Assembly (NCBI GenBank): GCA_900549535.1
Contig: UROR01000044.1
Location: 1-14,337 of the forward strand
Length of the DNA stretch: 14,337 nt
Origin: an uncultured Collinsella sp.
GTDB lineage: Bacteria > Actinomycetota > Coriobacteriia > Coriobacteriales > Coriobacteriaceae
Reading direction: 5' to 3'
Part shown: positions 1 to 6,868 of the stretch, one piece after another
Position numbering within the stretch: the first letter of the stretch is position 1
Layout of the letters: every line of letters begins with the position of its first letter
Made by a program: the position numbers and the translations under genes
The notes under the pieces: model-generated
Seen by the model: the letters and a program-made list of their open reading frames with translations, nothing else
Told to the model about the DNA's origin: nothing
Databases searched by the model: none

Positions 1-2
1 CC

Positions 3-962
3 CAGGCATCACCGCGTCCGCAGGTGAATGTTCCCGATCCGGCGTCGGCTCCGTCGCCTGCACCTTCCTCGTCTCCGCTGGCTTCGGTCCCCGATCCGTC
101 GCTGCCGTCGATGAAGCAGGCAAACGTTGCGTCTCGCACGTCGCTGTTCGACCTTCCCGACCCCTCCGCACAGGTCAACGACCCCTTTGCTACCGCTCAG
201 GGTCCCGAACCCACATCGGCGCCCGTTGCGTCGGGCGCTCAGCCGATCGAGACCATTTCGGCTCCCGCCCCTGCGGCACCTAAGTCTCGCAAGCGCGGCC
301 TGGGCGGCCTGTTCGGTCGTAAAAAGAAAAACGAACAGGACAGCATGAGTGACTGGCTGGGCGTCGAAGACGATTACGATGCCAAGAAGTCCGGTCGCGG
401 CATCGGTTCGTGGGATAATTTCGAGGACGATAACGATGGCTGGAAGGGCGGCGCTACGTCTTCCGACGGCGCTTCTTCCGAAGATATGCTCTCGGCTGTC
501 GCTTCTATGGGCGACGATGAGCTGCTCGGTCACGATATCTGGTTTGTGGCAACGGGCGCCTCGGATTGTGATGGCTCCGGTATGAAGGCCTTCTTGGCTT
601 CGCATCGCGATAAGCTCCGCGGCGTCTTCTTCATCAATCTTGAATCCGTCGGCGCCGGTAGGCTTTCGGTGGTGACGGTTGAGGGCGAACAGCAGCTGCT
701 CAAGGGCGATCGCCGCATCATGAACCTGGTCAGCAAGGTGTGCAAGTCGTTCCATGTCGATTGTGGCGCGCTCGAGATGCCCTATGCCAAGACCGATGCC
801 TACGCCGCGCTCGAGGCGAGCCGCCGAGCCCTCACCATCGCCGGCGTGGACGGCACGCGTCTGGCTTGCGCTCGTACCGAGGACGACCTGCCCCACAATG
901 TCAACCCGACGAACATTGCCACGGTATCCGAGGTCGTGACCGAGGTTATCCGCCGTTCGTAG
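3..962 (+). CDS. M28-type metallopeptidase-like protein, C-terminal part (5' end outside window)
   Basis: The reading frame is open to the window's left edge, so the GTG at 24 is probably internal and the true start lies upstream. Residues are numbered from that GTG. About 1-105 are rich in Pro/Ser/Ala and end in a basic cluster (KSRKRG, GRKKK). About 106-168 are acidic and low in complexity. From about 171 the sequence folds like the second half of an M28 (aminopeptidase Y/Vibrio-type) domain: IWFVATGASD (172-181) at the place of the usual hydrophobic strand plus GAEE, FFINLESVG (202-210) where INLDMVG is usual, and PHNVNPTNIATVSEVV (290-305) matching the C-terminal His-ligand region. The usual EE pair is replaced by SD, so catalysis is uncertain. 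The His/Asp ligands expected earlier in the fold must lie outside the window, before the linker. Substrate unknown. Stop TAG at 960-962; the next gene starts 21 bp later. Confidence 0.65.
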   Translation, partial: QASPRPQVNVPDPASAPSPAPSSSPLASVPDPSLPSMKQANVASRTSLFDLPDPSAQVNDPFATAQGPEPTSAPVASGAQPIETISAPAPAAPKSRKRGLGGLFGRKKKNEQDSMSDWLGVEDDYDAKKSGRGIGSWDNFEDDNDGWKGGATSSDGASSEDMLSAVASMGDDELLGHDIWFVATGASDCDGSGMKAFLASHRDKLRGVFFINLESVGAGRLSVVTVEGEQQLLKGDRRIMNLVSKVCKSFHVDCGALEMPYAKTDAYAALEASRRALTIAGVDGTRLACARTEDDLPHNVNPTNIATVSEVVTEVIRRS

Positions 963-983
963 ACGGAGCTCTAAGGAGTCAAC

Positions 984-1202
984 GTGTTTTCGTATATTAA
1001 GCGCCATTGGCCTGTCTACGTGATTTTGACCTTGATTGCCATTGCGTTAGGGTTTGGAGCTGCCTACATCGTGGGCGCGAAGGGCTCGACCCCCGCCTCC
1101 GCAATCAGCGAAGAGGTGGAGCAAGAACAGAGCACGGGTGCCGATGGGATTCCTGAGTCCGAGCAAGCAATCGTTGATGGTGGATCTTCGTCTGCAGAGT
1201 AG
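984..1202 (+). CDS. small single-pass membrane protein, 72 aa
   Basis: Start GTG at 984, chosen because a good Shine-Dalgarno (CTAAGGAG, 971-978) lies 5 bases upstream. Residues 1-9 are short and basic (YIKRHW). Residues 10-31 form one hydrophobic segment (VYVILTLIAIALGFGAAYIVGA). The remaining about 40 residues are acidic and Ser/Gly-rich, with no recognisable domain. By the positive-inside rule the N-terminus should be cytoplasmic and the acidic tail outside. It follows the M28-like gene by 21 bp and precedes a strong terminator, so the two probably share a transcript, and it may be an accessory or anchor factor for that protein (inference). I do not recognise a family. Confidence 0.7.
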   Translation: MFSYIKRHWPVYVILTLIAIALGFGAAYIVGAKGSTPASAISEEVEQEQSTGADGIPESEQAIVDGGSSSAE

Positions 1203-1223
1203 ATGCGGCGATTTAAATGATTG

Positions 1224-1261
1224 AAAGCGGGCGAGCCGGGGGACTGGCTTGCCCGCTTTTT
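1224..1261 (+). terminator. rho-independent terminator after the small membrane protein
   Basis: A 14-bp stem (AAAGCGGGCGAGCC, 1224-1237, with GGCTTGCCCGCTTT, 1246-1259; one G-T pair) with an 8-base loop is followed by T residues to 1261. It lies between the convergent small membrane protein and adhesin genes. The T-run favours termination of + strand transcription; the opposite strand has only a weak T-tract, so bidirectional use is possible but less sure. Confidence 0.85.
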
Positions 1262-1268
1262 CATCGCG

Positions 1269-4200
1269 CTAGCGCTTCTTTGGGATTGACCTAAGGCGAG
1301 CGAACCATAGGGCTGCGGCACCCGAGGTCAGGAGCGCGGTGATGCAAGCGGCGATGGGAGCTGATCCTGTTGCCGGTAGGTCCTGCGGTAGGGTACAGCG
1401 TTGAATGACACGGTCCTCGTCATGTGACTCAAGTTTATCGCCGCCGCCGTTGCGGCAAAGATCGACGCGTGCGCTGTTGGTGAGTGCAGTTTGGGGTGTG
1501 TAAGCCGACGTTGCCTGCATGTGCACGACTGCGCCCCGAGCATCTGTGCCAAGGATTGCTTTGGCATCGTCAAGGTCGTCGTGCTCATCTTTGAGATCAT
1601 CGCGGGTCCAAGAATCCGTATCGCTTCGAGTCGTAAAGTCGGCGGCTACCGCACCGTATTCAATGCGAATGCCCGTCACGACGGTATTGGATGCAAGGTC
1701 GAGTTCTTTCGCCTCGAGTGTGGCGGATTCCGTGGTCGAGACATCCGCCTTCCAGAGGTGCCAGCCGTCGTAATCGACGAGGCGGCAATCTTCACCCAGA
1801 CTCTCTTTTACTTCGTCGGACTCAAGCCAAGGATTTTCGTGCCCATCGTCAAGCGTCGCGTTTGCCGGCTCATCGACGTCTGTCGAGTCCAACGGCGTCG
1901 TGCGATACCACACGTTGCACAGACCGTTGAGGTCGCCGATGGCGACGGGGGTTTCGATTGAGACGAATCTCGCCGTGCCGTCTTTGGCGCACTCAAGATC
2001 ATCGGTAATCGTAAACTCATCAACCCAAGTAGCGGAATCGTTTCGAGCATCGATGGTATAGGAGAAAAGCCCATCCGTATTGGTTTGCATCGCGGCGCGG
2101 TTTTTTCCATCGCCGTTAGCCAACAGACCCTTCCCGATAGGTTGGACAAGTTCCTGACGCTTGTCGACCTGTCCTTTGATCTCGATGGGCGCATCCTTCA
2201 TCGCGACAGATTGGACTTCTCCCGTATCCTTTATTTCAAACGTTATCTCCTCGGCAAGGTCATAGGTCCGCGGAGACATCGTTTCGCGCAACGAGTAGGT
2301 GCCGGGTGCAAGATGTTCGATGCGGTGCGGCTTGTCGGATGAGGTCCAGGAGTCTATTTCGGTTTTATCGGGACCATATAAGGTGAGCCGTGCGCCTTCT
2401 ACTTCCTGCTCACCGCTTGCATCGACCTTGGAGATATCAACCTTGGTGTAATCGTCGGATACGTTAAGCCGTGCTTCCACAACGGGTGTTTTCTGGTCGG
2501 CATAGGTAAGGTCGACGATATGATGCGTCCGGTCGAGCAAGAAGCCGGTCGGCGCTTGAGTCTCGACAACCTCGTAGCGTGCGGTGCCAGATCCCAGCGG
2601 GAGGTCGTCCGCGCGTGCTTCTCCAGTTTCATCCGTCGTGACGGTAGCGACAGCCTCGCCGTCGAGCGCGGCAATGCTACCGTCGGGGCGCACGATATCA
2701 CCTGAGGCACGGATCTCAAAGATGGCGCCCGCGAGGCTGCTGCCGTCTACGGCATCGGTTTTAACGATCCTGATGTTTCCGGTCGCGGCGTGGTCATAAT
2801 ACGAGACGATTGCAACGGGCGTTAGGTTTATATCGGCGGGTATGTTTACCTCGATCTCTCCGCCGACAAGATAGGGCTCTTTGGCCGAGGTTTCGCGTAC
2901 ATAATAGGTGCCCGGCACGAGCGATTCGGGCAGTGTGACGGTGCCGGTCGCGTCAGTCGTAAAGGTGTCCATTACGTTATGTGCTGGATACCAGCATGTT
3001 TGTGAGACAGGTTTGTGATTGCTGTCGAGGAGTTGGAAGGTGAATCCGGCTAGGGGAACAGAGGCGCCTGTTTGGGCATCGCGTTTTACAATCTGGAGAT
3101 GCGTCGACAGAGCGTGGTTGTCCACGATATATTGAAGCTCGGCGCCGTCGGAAATCTGATTGGCCTCGACGGTCCATTCCCCCGCACGTTTAAAACCCTC
3201 GGGGACGGTTTCCGGAACCTCACGAACCGTGTAGCCGGCGCGGTCGTATGGGACGGCTCCGTGGACACCGGCTGGTCGCTTGCCTGTGCCGAACCATGCT
3301 TCGGGCTGGTCTTTGGTGGAGGCAAAGCCATAGATGTTTGTAGTCAGTGTGCCAACAACCTGCTGAGAGCTGTTACTGACAACCTCAAAGACAACATCTC
3401 CTGCCGGCTGCTCCAGGCCGGATTGATCGCTATTGCCGTAGTCCTTGAATTTGGAAATCTCAAGGTCAAACGCAATGGGGATATTGGAAACGCGAGATTC
3501 GATCTCGACCACGCCTGAATCGCCGAGTTGGTCGGCTCCAACGGTGTAAGACCAACTGTCACCGGAGGGCAAATAGCCCTCGGGCGCCTTCGATTCATAG
3601 ATGGTAAAGGTTCCCAGGGGGACATCGGTGAGGGTAGCTCGACCGCTTTCATCGGTCCTGAGAGTTTGTGTCCATCCAGGGGTTGATTGCGATACGCACA
3701 CGAATTCTGCTCCTGCGAGCGAAGCTCCAACTTGGGGGCCTGCATTCGTTGCGGCGTCGAGCTTTACAATGCGCAAGGTAATGGTGCCGGGTTGTTCATC
3801 AATGGTGACGTATCCGCCGTTATTCGTCGTGGTAAAGGCAACGCGATCGTGCAGGGGGATATAACCAGCTGGCGCTGTTGTCTCAACTAGGTAGTATGCC
3901 GTGTTGGGTAGGAGTGTTGCCTGCGCTCGACCGTTGCTGTCCATCTGGACGGTGCCGACACGCGCGCCGCTGGCGCTCTCAAAAACATCGAATGTTGCCC
4001 CGTCAAACTGATAAGTATTGTTTCCGCTGGTAATGGCAGCGTTTGCAGACTGCTTTTGGAAGGAAACAGAGACCGCCGGCAGTACATAGAGCATGTCTTG
4101 ACGTTTGCTGCCGCCCGATACGGTTCCTATATAGCGCCGCGCGCGGTGCGGAGCGGCTTTGATGCTTCCTGATTTTGCGCTGTCGTGGAGCCACCGCGCA

Positions 4201-4700
4201 GCCGCCACGACTTCATTGTCGGCGGTAAAGTACCCGCTCTTGGTTTTGCCCTGAGCGGTCGTGTAGGAGTAGGTGCCGTCGACATGGGTAGTGCCGTTGA
4301 GCATCCATACGGCAAGCTGGGTGGCGGCGCGGGCGCGATCGGGTGAAAGATGGTAACCGCCAAACGACGTGGCGGTAGGATATCCGTGACAAACGATTGC
4401 CGCGAACTCGTCGTCGAGCCACACCCAGCCTTGATCAAAGTTGAGCCATGGGCCGCCCGGCTTGGTGGGGCCGGGGCGCTCCTGGTTCATGCAGTAGGCA
4501 ATCGAGGCGTCTTGAGCTTCATACTTGCCGATGAAGAAGGGCCCACAATCATCGCTAATAGTGCGGAAGCCGAGCTGGTCGTAGCCATCGACGGCAAATG
4601 CGGCTCCCGGTGCCAGACAGCCGAAAAGCAGGAAGAGGAGCAGGAGCAGCGGACCTGTTGCGATTGCGCTGTGGACAGAGTGCGTGGGTGCGTTGGACAT
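1269..4700 (-). CDS. LPXTG cell-wall adhesin with thioester domain and six Cna-B/SpaA repeats, 1143 aa
   Basis: ATG at 4698-4700 with AGGAG 5 bases upstream. Signal peptide 1-36 (poly-Leu core, likely cut after AAFA). Residues 37-206 look like a class I thioester domain: Cys70 in AYCMN and Gln128 in ATQLAVWML match the YC-(F/M)-N and TQxAΦW motifs that form an internal Cys-Gln thioester. Six Cna-B/SpaA units follow, starting at Lys216, 313, 417, 539, 647 and 758, each with an E-box Glu (273, 369, 494, 603, 713, 806; e.g. ETTAPAGY, ETQAPTGF), so intramolecular isopeptide bonds are expected. Residues 840-1100 form a conserved-looking domain (DKRQ, TWVDEF, LKDEHDD) I associate with Coriobacteriia surface proteins. 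LPATG at 1108-1112, a hydrophobic segment 1114-1134 and a basic tail RLRSIPKKR form the sortase signal. No pilin YPKN-type motif was noticed and no sortase gene is in the window, so a stand-alone or tip adhesin is more likely than a pilus backbone. Confidence 0.93.
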   Translation of the reverse strand: MSNAPTHSVHSAIATGPLLLLLFLLFGCLAPGAAFAVDGYDQLGFRTISDDCGPFFIGKYEAQDASIAYCMNQERPGPTKPGGPWLNFDQGWVWLDDEFAAIVCHGYPTATSFGGYHLSPDRARAATQLAVWMLNGTTHVDGTYSYTTAQGKTKSGYFTADNEVVAAARWLHDSAKSGSIKAAPHRARRYIGTVSGGSKRQDMLYVLPAVSVSFQKQSANAAITSGNNTYQFDGATFDVFESASGARVGTVQMDSNGRAQATLLPNTAYYLVETTAPAGYIPLHDRVAFTTTNNGGYVTIDEQPGTITLRIVKLDAATNAGPQVGASLAGAEFVCVSQSTPGWTQTLRTDESGRATLTDVPLGTFTIYESKAPEGYLPSGDSWSYTVGADQLGDSGVVEIESRVSNIPIAFDLEISKFKDYGNSDQSGLEQPAGDVVFEVVSNSSQQVVGTLTTNIYGFASTKDQPEAWFGTGKRPAGVHGAVPYDRAGYTVREVPETVPEGFKRAGEWTVEANQISDGAELQYIVDNHALSTHLQIVKRDAQTGASVPLAGFTFQLLDSNHKPVSQTCWYPAHNVMDTFTTDATGTVTLPESLVPGTYYVRETSAKEPYLVGGEIEVNIPADINLTPVAIVSYYDHAATGNIRIVKTDAVDGSSLAGAIFEIRASGDIVRPDGSIAALDGEAVATVTTDETGEARADDLPLGSGTARYEVVETQAPTGFLLDRTHHIVDLTYADQKTPVVEARLNVSDDYTKVDISKVDASGEQEVEGARLTLYGPDKTEIDSWTSSDKPHRIEHLAPGTYSLRETMSPRTYDLAEEITFEIKDTGEVQSVAMKDAPIEIKGQVDKRQELVQPIGKGLLANGDGKNRAAMQTNTDGLFSYTIDARNDSATWVDEFTITDDLECAKDGTARFVSIETPVAIGDLNGLCNVWYRTTPLDSTDVDEPANATLDDGHENPWLESDEVKESLGEDCRLVDYDGWHLWKADVSTTESATLEAKELDLASNTVVTGIRIEYGAVAADFTTRSDTDSWTRDDLKDEHDDLDDAKAILGTDARGAVVHMQATSAYTPQTALTNSARVDLCRNGGGDKLESHDEDRVIQRCTLPQDLPATGSAPIAACITALLTSGAAALWFARLRSIPKKR

Positions 4701-4997
4701 GGCTGCTCCTTATCCCTCGTGCGCCGCATGGGGAGGTTGCGACGCGTAGGATGAGGCTACCCCCGAGGTTCATGCGGGTAAGTACCGGAGCCTGACCAAA
4801 AGCTTGCCCAATTCCTGACAAATTGAGCTCAAATACAACAATCAGGCAAAAGCGCAGGTAGAAGATAAGGAGAACAGGAGGCCAAAGGTCCTCGTCTCCA
4901 CAATTGATGCGATTTTCAAACGAATCTCCACAGCTAAAACAAGCATCGCCACCCTTGTATCGAACAAGACAACCGCGTTATACTAGCCAACACACAA
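4701..4997. other. intergenic region between divergent adhesin and tRNA-Gly genes
   Basis: About 300 bp with no supported gene. The part next to the adhesin (4701-4800) is GC-rich and could fold as a structured 5' leader on the minus strand, but it matches no riboswitch class I know. The rest is less GC-rich. A hairpin at 4869-4899 (outer GGAG/CTCC, inner GAGGCC paired with GGTCCTC with one bulge) has no T-tract. I could not place a convincing promoter for the adhesin. The tRNA-Gly promoter occupies the right end. Confidence 0.6.
4955..4984 (+). promoter_or_regulatory. promoter of tRNA-Gly
   Basis: -35-like TTGTAT (4955-4960) and -10 TATACT (4979-4984), spaced 18 bp. The predicted start near 4991 is only a few bases before the mature tRNA 5' end at 4998. 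Confidence 0.65.
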
Positions 4998-5072
4998 GCG
5001 GGCATCGCCAAGTGGTAAGGCATCAGCTTCCCAAGCTGACACTCGCGGGTTCGAGTCCCGTTGCCCGCTCCA
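4998..5072 (+). tRNA. tRNA-Gly (anticodon CCC)
   Basis: A full cloverleaf can be drawn: acceptor GCGGGCA (4998-5004) with TGCCCGC (5062-5068); D-arm GCC/GGC; anticodon stem TCAGC/GCTGA with loop TTCCCAA, so the anticodon CCC is at 5030-5032 and reads GGG; T-arm GCGGG-TTCGAGT-CCCGT; discriminator T; CCA encoded at 5070-5072. It has its own promoter and terminator. Its 3' end is copied twice downstream and its T-arm once in inverse orientation. Confidence 0.96.
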
Positions 5073-5080
5073 GAAAAAGT

Positions 5081-5115
5081 AAAAGCACGACACCGTTCCG
5101 GTGCCGTGCTTTTTT
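5081..5115 (+). terminator. terminator of tRNA-Gly
   Basis: A 15-position stem, 5081-5095 (AAAAGCACGACACCG) with 5099-5113, has one A-C mismatch and a 3-base loop and ends in TTTTTT (5110-5115). It starts 8 bases after the CCA end. Confidence 0.88.
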
Positions 5116-5126
5116 CAATAAAGCGC

Positions 5127-5142
5127 CGGGACTCGAACCCGC
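5127..5142 (-). repeat. inverted copy of the tRNA-Gly T-arm (16 bp)
   Basis: CGGGACTCGAACCCGC is the exact reverse complement of the tRNA-Gly T-arm segment GCGGGTTCGAGTCCCG at 5045-5060. It lies just after the tRNA terminator. No D-arm or anticodon arm accompanies it, so it is not a second tRNA gene. Its left edge (CGGGAC) is the mirror image of the left edge of the tail repeats (GTCCCG), as an inversion would leave. Confidence 0.85.
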
Positions 5143-5159
5143 CAGGGTGCGAGCGTAAA

Positions 5160-5178
5160 ACAAACGCGAAGCGTTTGT
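5160..5178. repeat. hairpin with GCGAAGC core
   Basis: ACAAACGC (5160-5167), loop GAA, GCGTTTGT (5171-5178): a perfect 8-bp stem with the same GCGAAGC centre as the two 52-bp repeats downstream. A second GC-rich hairpin (GGCGCC 5193-5198 with 5203-5208) follows. Not translated in any supported gene; no T-tract. Confidence 0.75.
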
Positions 5179-5211
5179 AGCGAGCAGGCGAAGGCGCCGG
5201 CAGGCGCCTGA

Positions 5212-5263
5212 AGCCGGTGCGGATTTGCGAAGCAAATACGCGGACGTCCCGTTGCCCGCTCCA
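5212..5263 (+). repeat. 52-bp direct repeat, copy 1: GCGAAGC hairpin plus tRNA-Gly 3' tail
   Basis: Begins AGCCGGTGCGGATTTGCG and ends GTCCCGTTGCCCGCTCCA. The last 18 bases (5246-5263) are identical to the tRNA-Gly 3' end including CCA (5055-5072). The first part folds as a hairpin (5219-5241) around GCGAAGC. It matches copy 2 at 50 of 52 positions. Confidence 0.88.
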
Positions 5264-5271
5264 TCGAGCGC

Positions 5272-5309
5272 GGGAGACTTTGGGGCGGCCAATTCAACAA
5301 AGTCTTCCC
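5272..5309. repeat. hairpin between the two 52-bp repeats
   Basis: GGGAGACTTTG (5272-5282) pairs with CAAAGTCTTCCC (5298-5309), giving 11 bp with one bulged T and a 15-base loop. No T-tract follows. A smaller stem (TCTCC 5315-5319 with GGAGA 5330-5334) lies just after it. Confidence 0.65.
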
Positions 5310-5342
5310 CATCGTCTCCGTGAATCCGAGGAGATCGACCGC

Positions 5343-5394
5343 AGCCGGTGCGGATTTGCGAAGCAAATGCGCAGACGTCCCGTTGCCCGCTCCA
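5343..5394 (+). repeat. 52-bp direct repeat, copy 2: GCGAAGC hairpin plus tRNA-Gly 3' tail
   Basis: Same layout as the copy at 5212-5263: hairpin 5350-5372 with GCGAAGC at 5358-5364, then the 18-base tRNA-Gly 3' end at 5377-5394. It differs from copy 1 at only two positions, both A/G changes. One of them falls at the single mismatched position of the hairpin stem. Confidence 0.88.
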
Positions 5395-5446
5395 ATTCCA
5401 AAATGTTAGGTTAATGCCTGCTGCCCATACTTGCACCTGCGCACGG

Positions 5447-5452
5447 TACAAT
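5447..5452 (+). promoter_or_regulatory. purB: candidate -10 box for purB
   Basis: TACAAT lies 44 bases before the purB start codon. No acceptable -35 is seen 16-18 bp upstream; TTGCAC at 5431-5436 is too close (10 bp). Weak call. Confidence 0.3.
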
Positions 5453-5496
5453 GGTTGGGTTACGACCAACGTGCCAATAACCAAAAAGGAGCCGCT

Positions 5497-6843
5497 ATGA
5501 TCGATCGCTATACCCGCCCGGAGATGGGACACATCTTCTCCCTCGAGAACAAGTACGCCATTTGGCAGGAGATCGAGGTCCTGGCCTGTGAGGCCCAGGC
5601 GGAGCTCGGCAAGATCGGCATTTCTAAAGACGAAGCCCAGTGGATCCGCGACCATGCCAACTTTGAGAAGGCAAAGGTCGACGAGATCGAGGAGGTCACG
5701 CGCCACGACGTCATCGCCTTCCTGACCAACATGAAGGAGTATATCGACGCCGATGTTCCCGAGGGCGACCCCAAGCCCAGCCGCTGGGTTCACTATGGCA
5801 TGACCAGCTCCGATCTGGGCGACACGGCTCTGTGCTACCAGCTCACCCAGGCCTGCGACCTGATCATCGAGGACGTCAAGAAGCTCGGCGAGATTTGCAA
5901 GCGTCGCGCCTTTGAGGAGCGCAACACGCTCTGTGCCGGCCGCACTCATGGCATCCACGCCGAGCCGATGACCTTCGGCATGAAGTTCGGCTCTTGGGCC
6001 TGGGAACTCAAGCGCGATCTGGATCGCCTTGAGGACGCCCGCAAGAATGTTGCCTTCGGTGCCATCTCGGGTGCTGTCGGCACGTACAGCTCCATCGAGC
6101 CGTTTGTCGAGGAGTATGTCTGCGAGCACCTGGGCCTGGTTCACGACCCGCTGTCCACGCAAGTTATCAGCCGCGACCATCACGCCTATCTCGCCGGCGT
6201 TCTTGCCACCACCGCGGCCACCTGTGAGCGCATCGCTACCGAGGTTCGCAATCTGCAGAAGACTGATACCCTCGAGGCCGAGGAGCCGTTCCGCAAGGGT
6301 CAAAAGGGCAGCTCCGCCATGCCGCACAAGCGCAACCCGATCACCATGGAGAAGGTCTGCGGTCTGTCGCGCATCGTGAAGTCCAACGCTCAGGTTGCCT
6401 TCGATAACGTCGCCCTGTGGCACGAGCGTGACATTTCGCACTCCTCTGCCGAGCGCGTCGCCCAGGCCGACAGCTTCATCGCGCTCGACCACATGTTCCA
6501 GTGCCTCATCCGCGTTATCGACGGCCTGCAGCTGTACCCTGCCCGCATGATGGCCAACCTCAACAAGACCCGTGGTCTCATCTTCTCCTCCAAGGTTCTG
6601 CTGGCCCTCGTCGATACGGGCATCACCCGCGAGGACGCGTACGCCATTGTGCAGGAGAACGCCATGGCAACCTGGCATGAGGTACAGGATTGTGTCTCCG
6701 GCCCCACCTTTAAGGAACGTCTCGAGGCCGACCCGCGCTGCACCGTCAGTCAGGAGAAGCTCGACGAGATCTTTGATCCGTGGGACTTCCTCACCCGTAT
6801 CGACACGGTCTTTGATCGTCTGGAGCAGCTGAGCTTCGAGTAG
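5497..6843 (+). CDS. purB: adenylosuccinate lyase (PurB), 448 aa
   Basis: Splits SAICAR to AICAR plus fumarate in purine synthesis and adenylosuccinate to AMP plus fumarate; cytoplasmic, homotetrameric in the family. The fumarase/aspartase superfamily signature SSAMPHKRNP is at 272-281, including the flexible-loop catalytic Ser. Further active-site segments are TRHDV (His70), HYGMTSSD (99-106) and GRTHG (His151). The length fits the shorter bacterial PurB type. The start ATG at 5497 has AAGGAG at 5486-5491, spacing 5; an upstream in-frame TTG at 5431 has no ribosome-binding site and would add a non-conserved leader. It stands alone, not next to other pur genes; purC is about 4 kb downstream. 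Confidence 0.97.
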   Translation: MIDRYTRPEMGHIFSLENKYAIWQEIEVLACEAQAELGKIGISKDEAQWIRDHANFEKAKVDEIEEVTRHDVIAFLTNMKEYIDADVPEGDPKPSRWVHYGMTSSDLGDTALCYQLTQACDLIIEDVKKLGEICKRRAFEERNTLCAGRTHGIHAEPMTFGMKFGSWAWELKRDLDRLEDARKNVAFGAISGAVGTYSSIEPFVEEYVCEHLGLVHDPLSTQVISRDHHAYLAGVLATTAATCERIATEVRNLQKTDTLEAEEPFRKGQKGSSAMPHKRNPITMEKVCGLSRIVKSNAQVAFDNVALWHERDISHSSAERVAQADSFIALDHMFQCLIRVIDGLQLYPARMMANLNKTRGLIFSSKVLLALVDTGITREDAYAIVQENAMATWHEVQDCVSGPTFKERLEADPRCTVSQEKLDEIFDPWDFLTRIDTVFDRLEQLSFE

Positions 6844-6868
6844 GTTCGGGCATAACGTTAGCTTTTTA

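Noticed and set aside
9..1007. Minus-strand open frame of about 330 codons opposite the M28-like gene
   Set aside because: Low-complexity Arg-rich antisense product; the + strand matches a peptidase family and has a good downstream operon layout.
4701..4800. Riboswitch (for example c-di-GMP) in the adhesin leader
   Set aside because: GC-rich and foldable, but the conserved cores of known classes are not present.
4904..5158. + strand frame of 84 codons
   Set aside because: It runs straight through tRNA-Gly and its terminator and has no ribosome-binding site of its own.
5212..5394. CRISPR array
   Set aside because: Only two long repeats, one spacer-like gap, and the repeat ends in a tRNA tail; no cas genes in the window.
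5431..5496. Upstream TTG start for purB giving 22 extra residues
   Set aside because: No ribosome-binding site, overlaps the candidate -10, and ATG 5497 has an ideal AAGGAG.
5023..6678. Minus-strand open frame of about 550 codons opposite purB
   Set aside because: It is a shadow of the GC-rich + strand gene; its composition is that of an antisense frame and its end runs through the tRNA-Gly and repeats, giving the familiar false peptide ERATGLEPAS.
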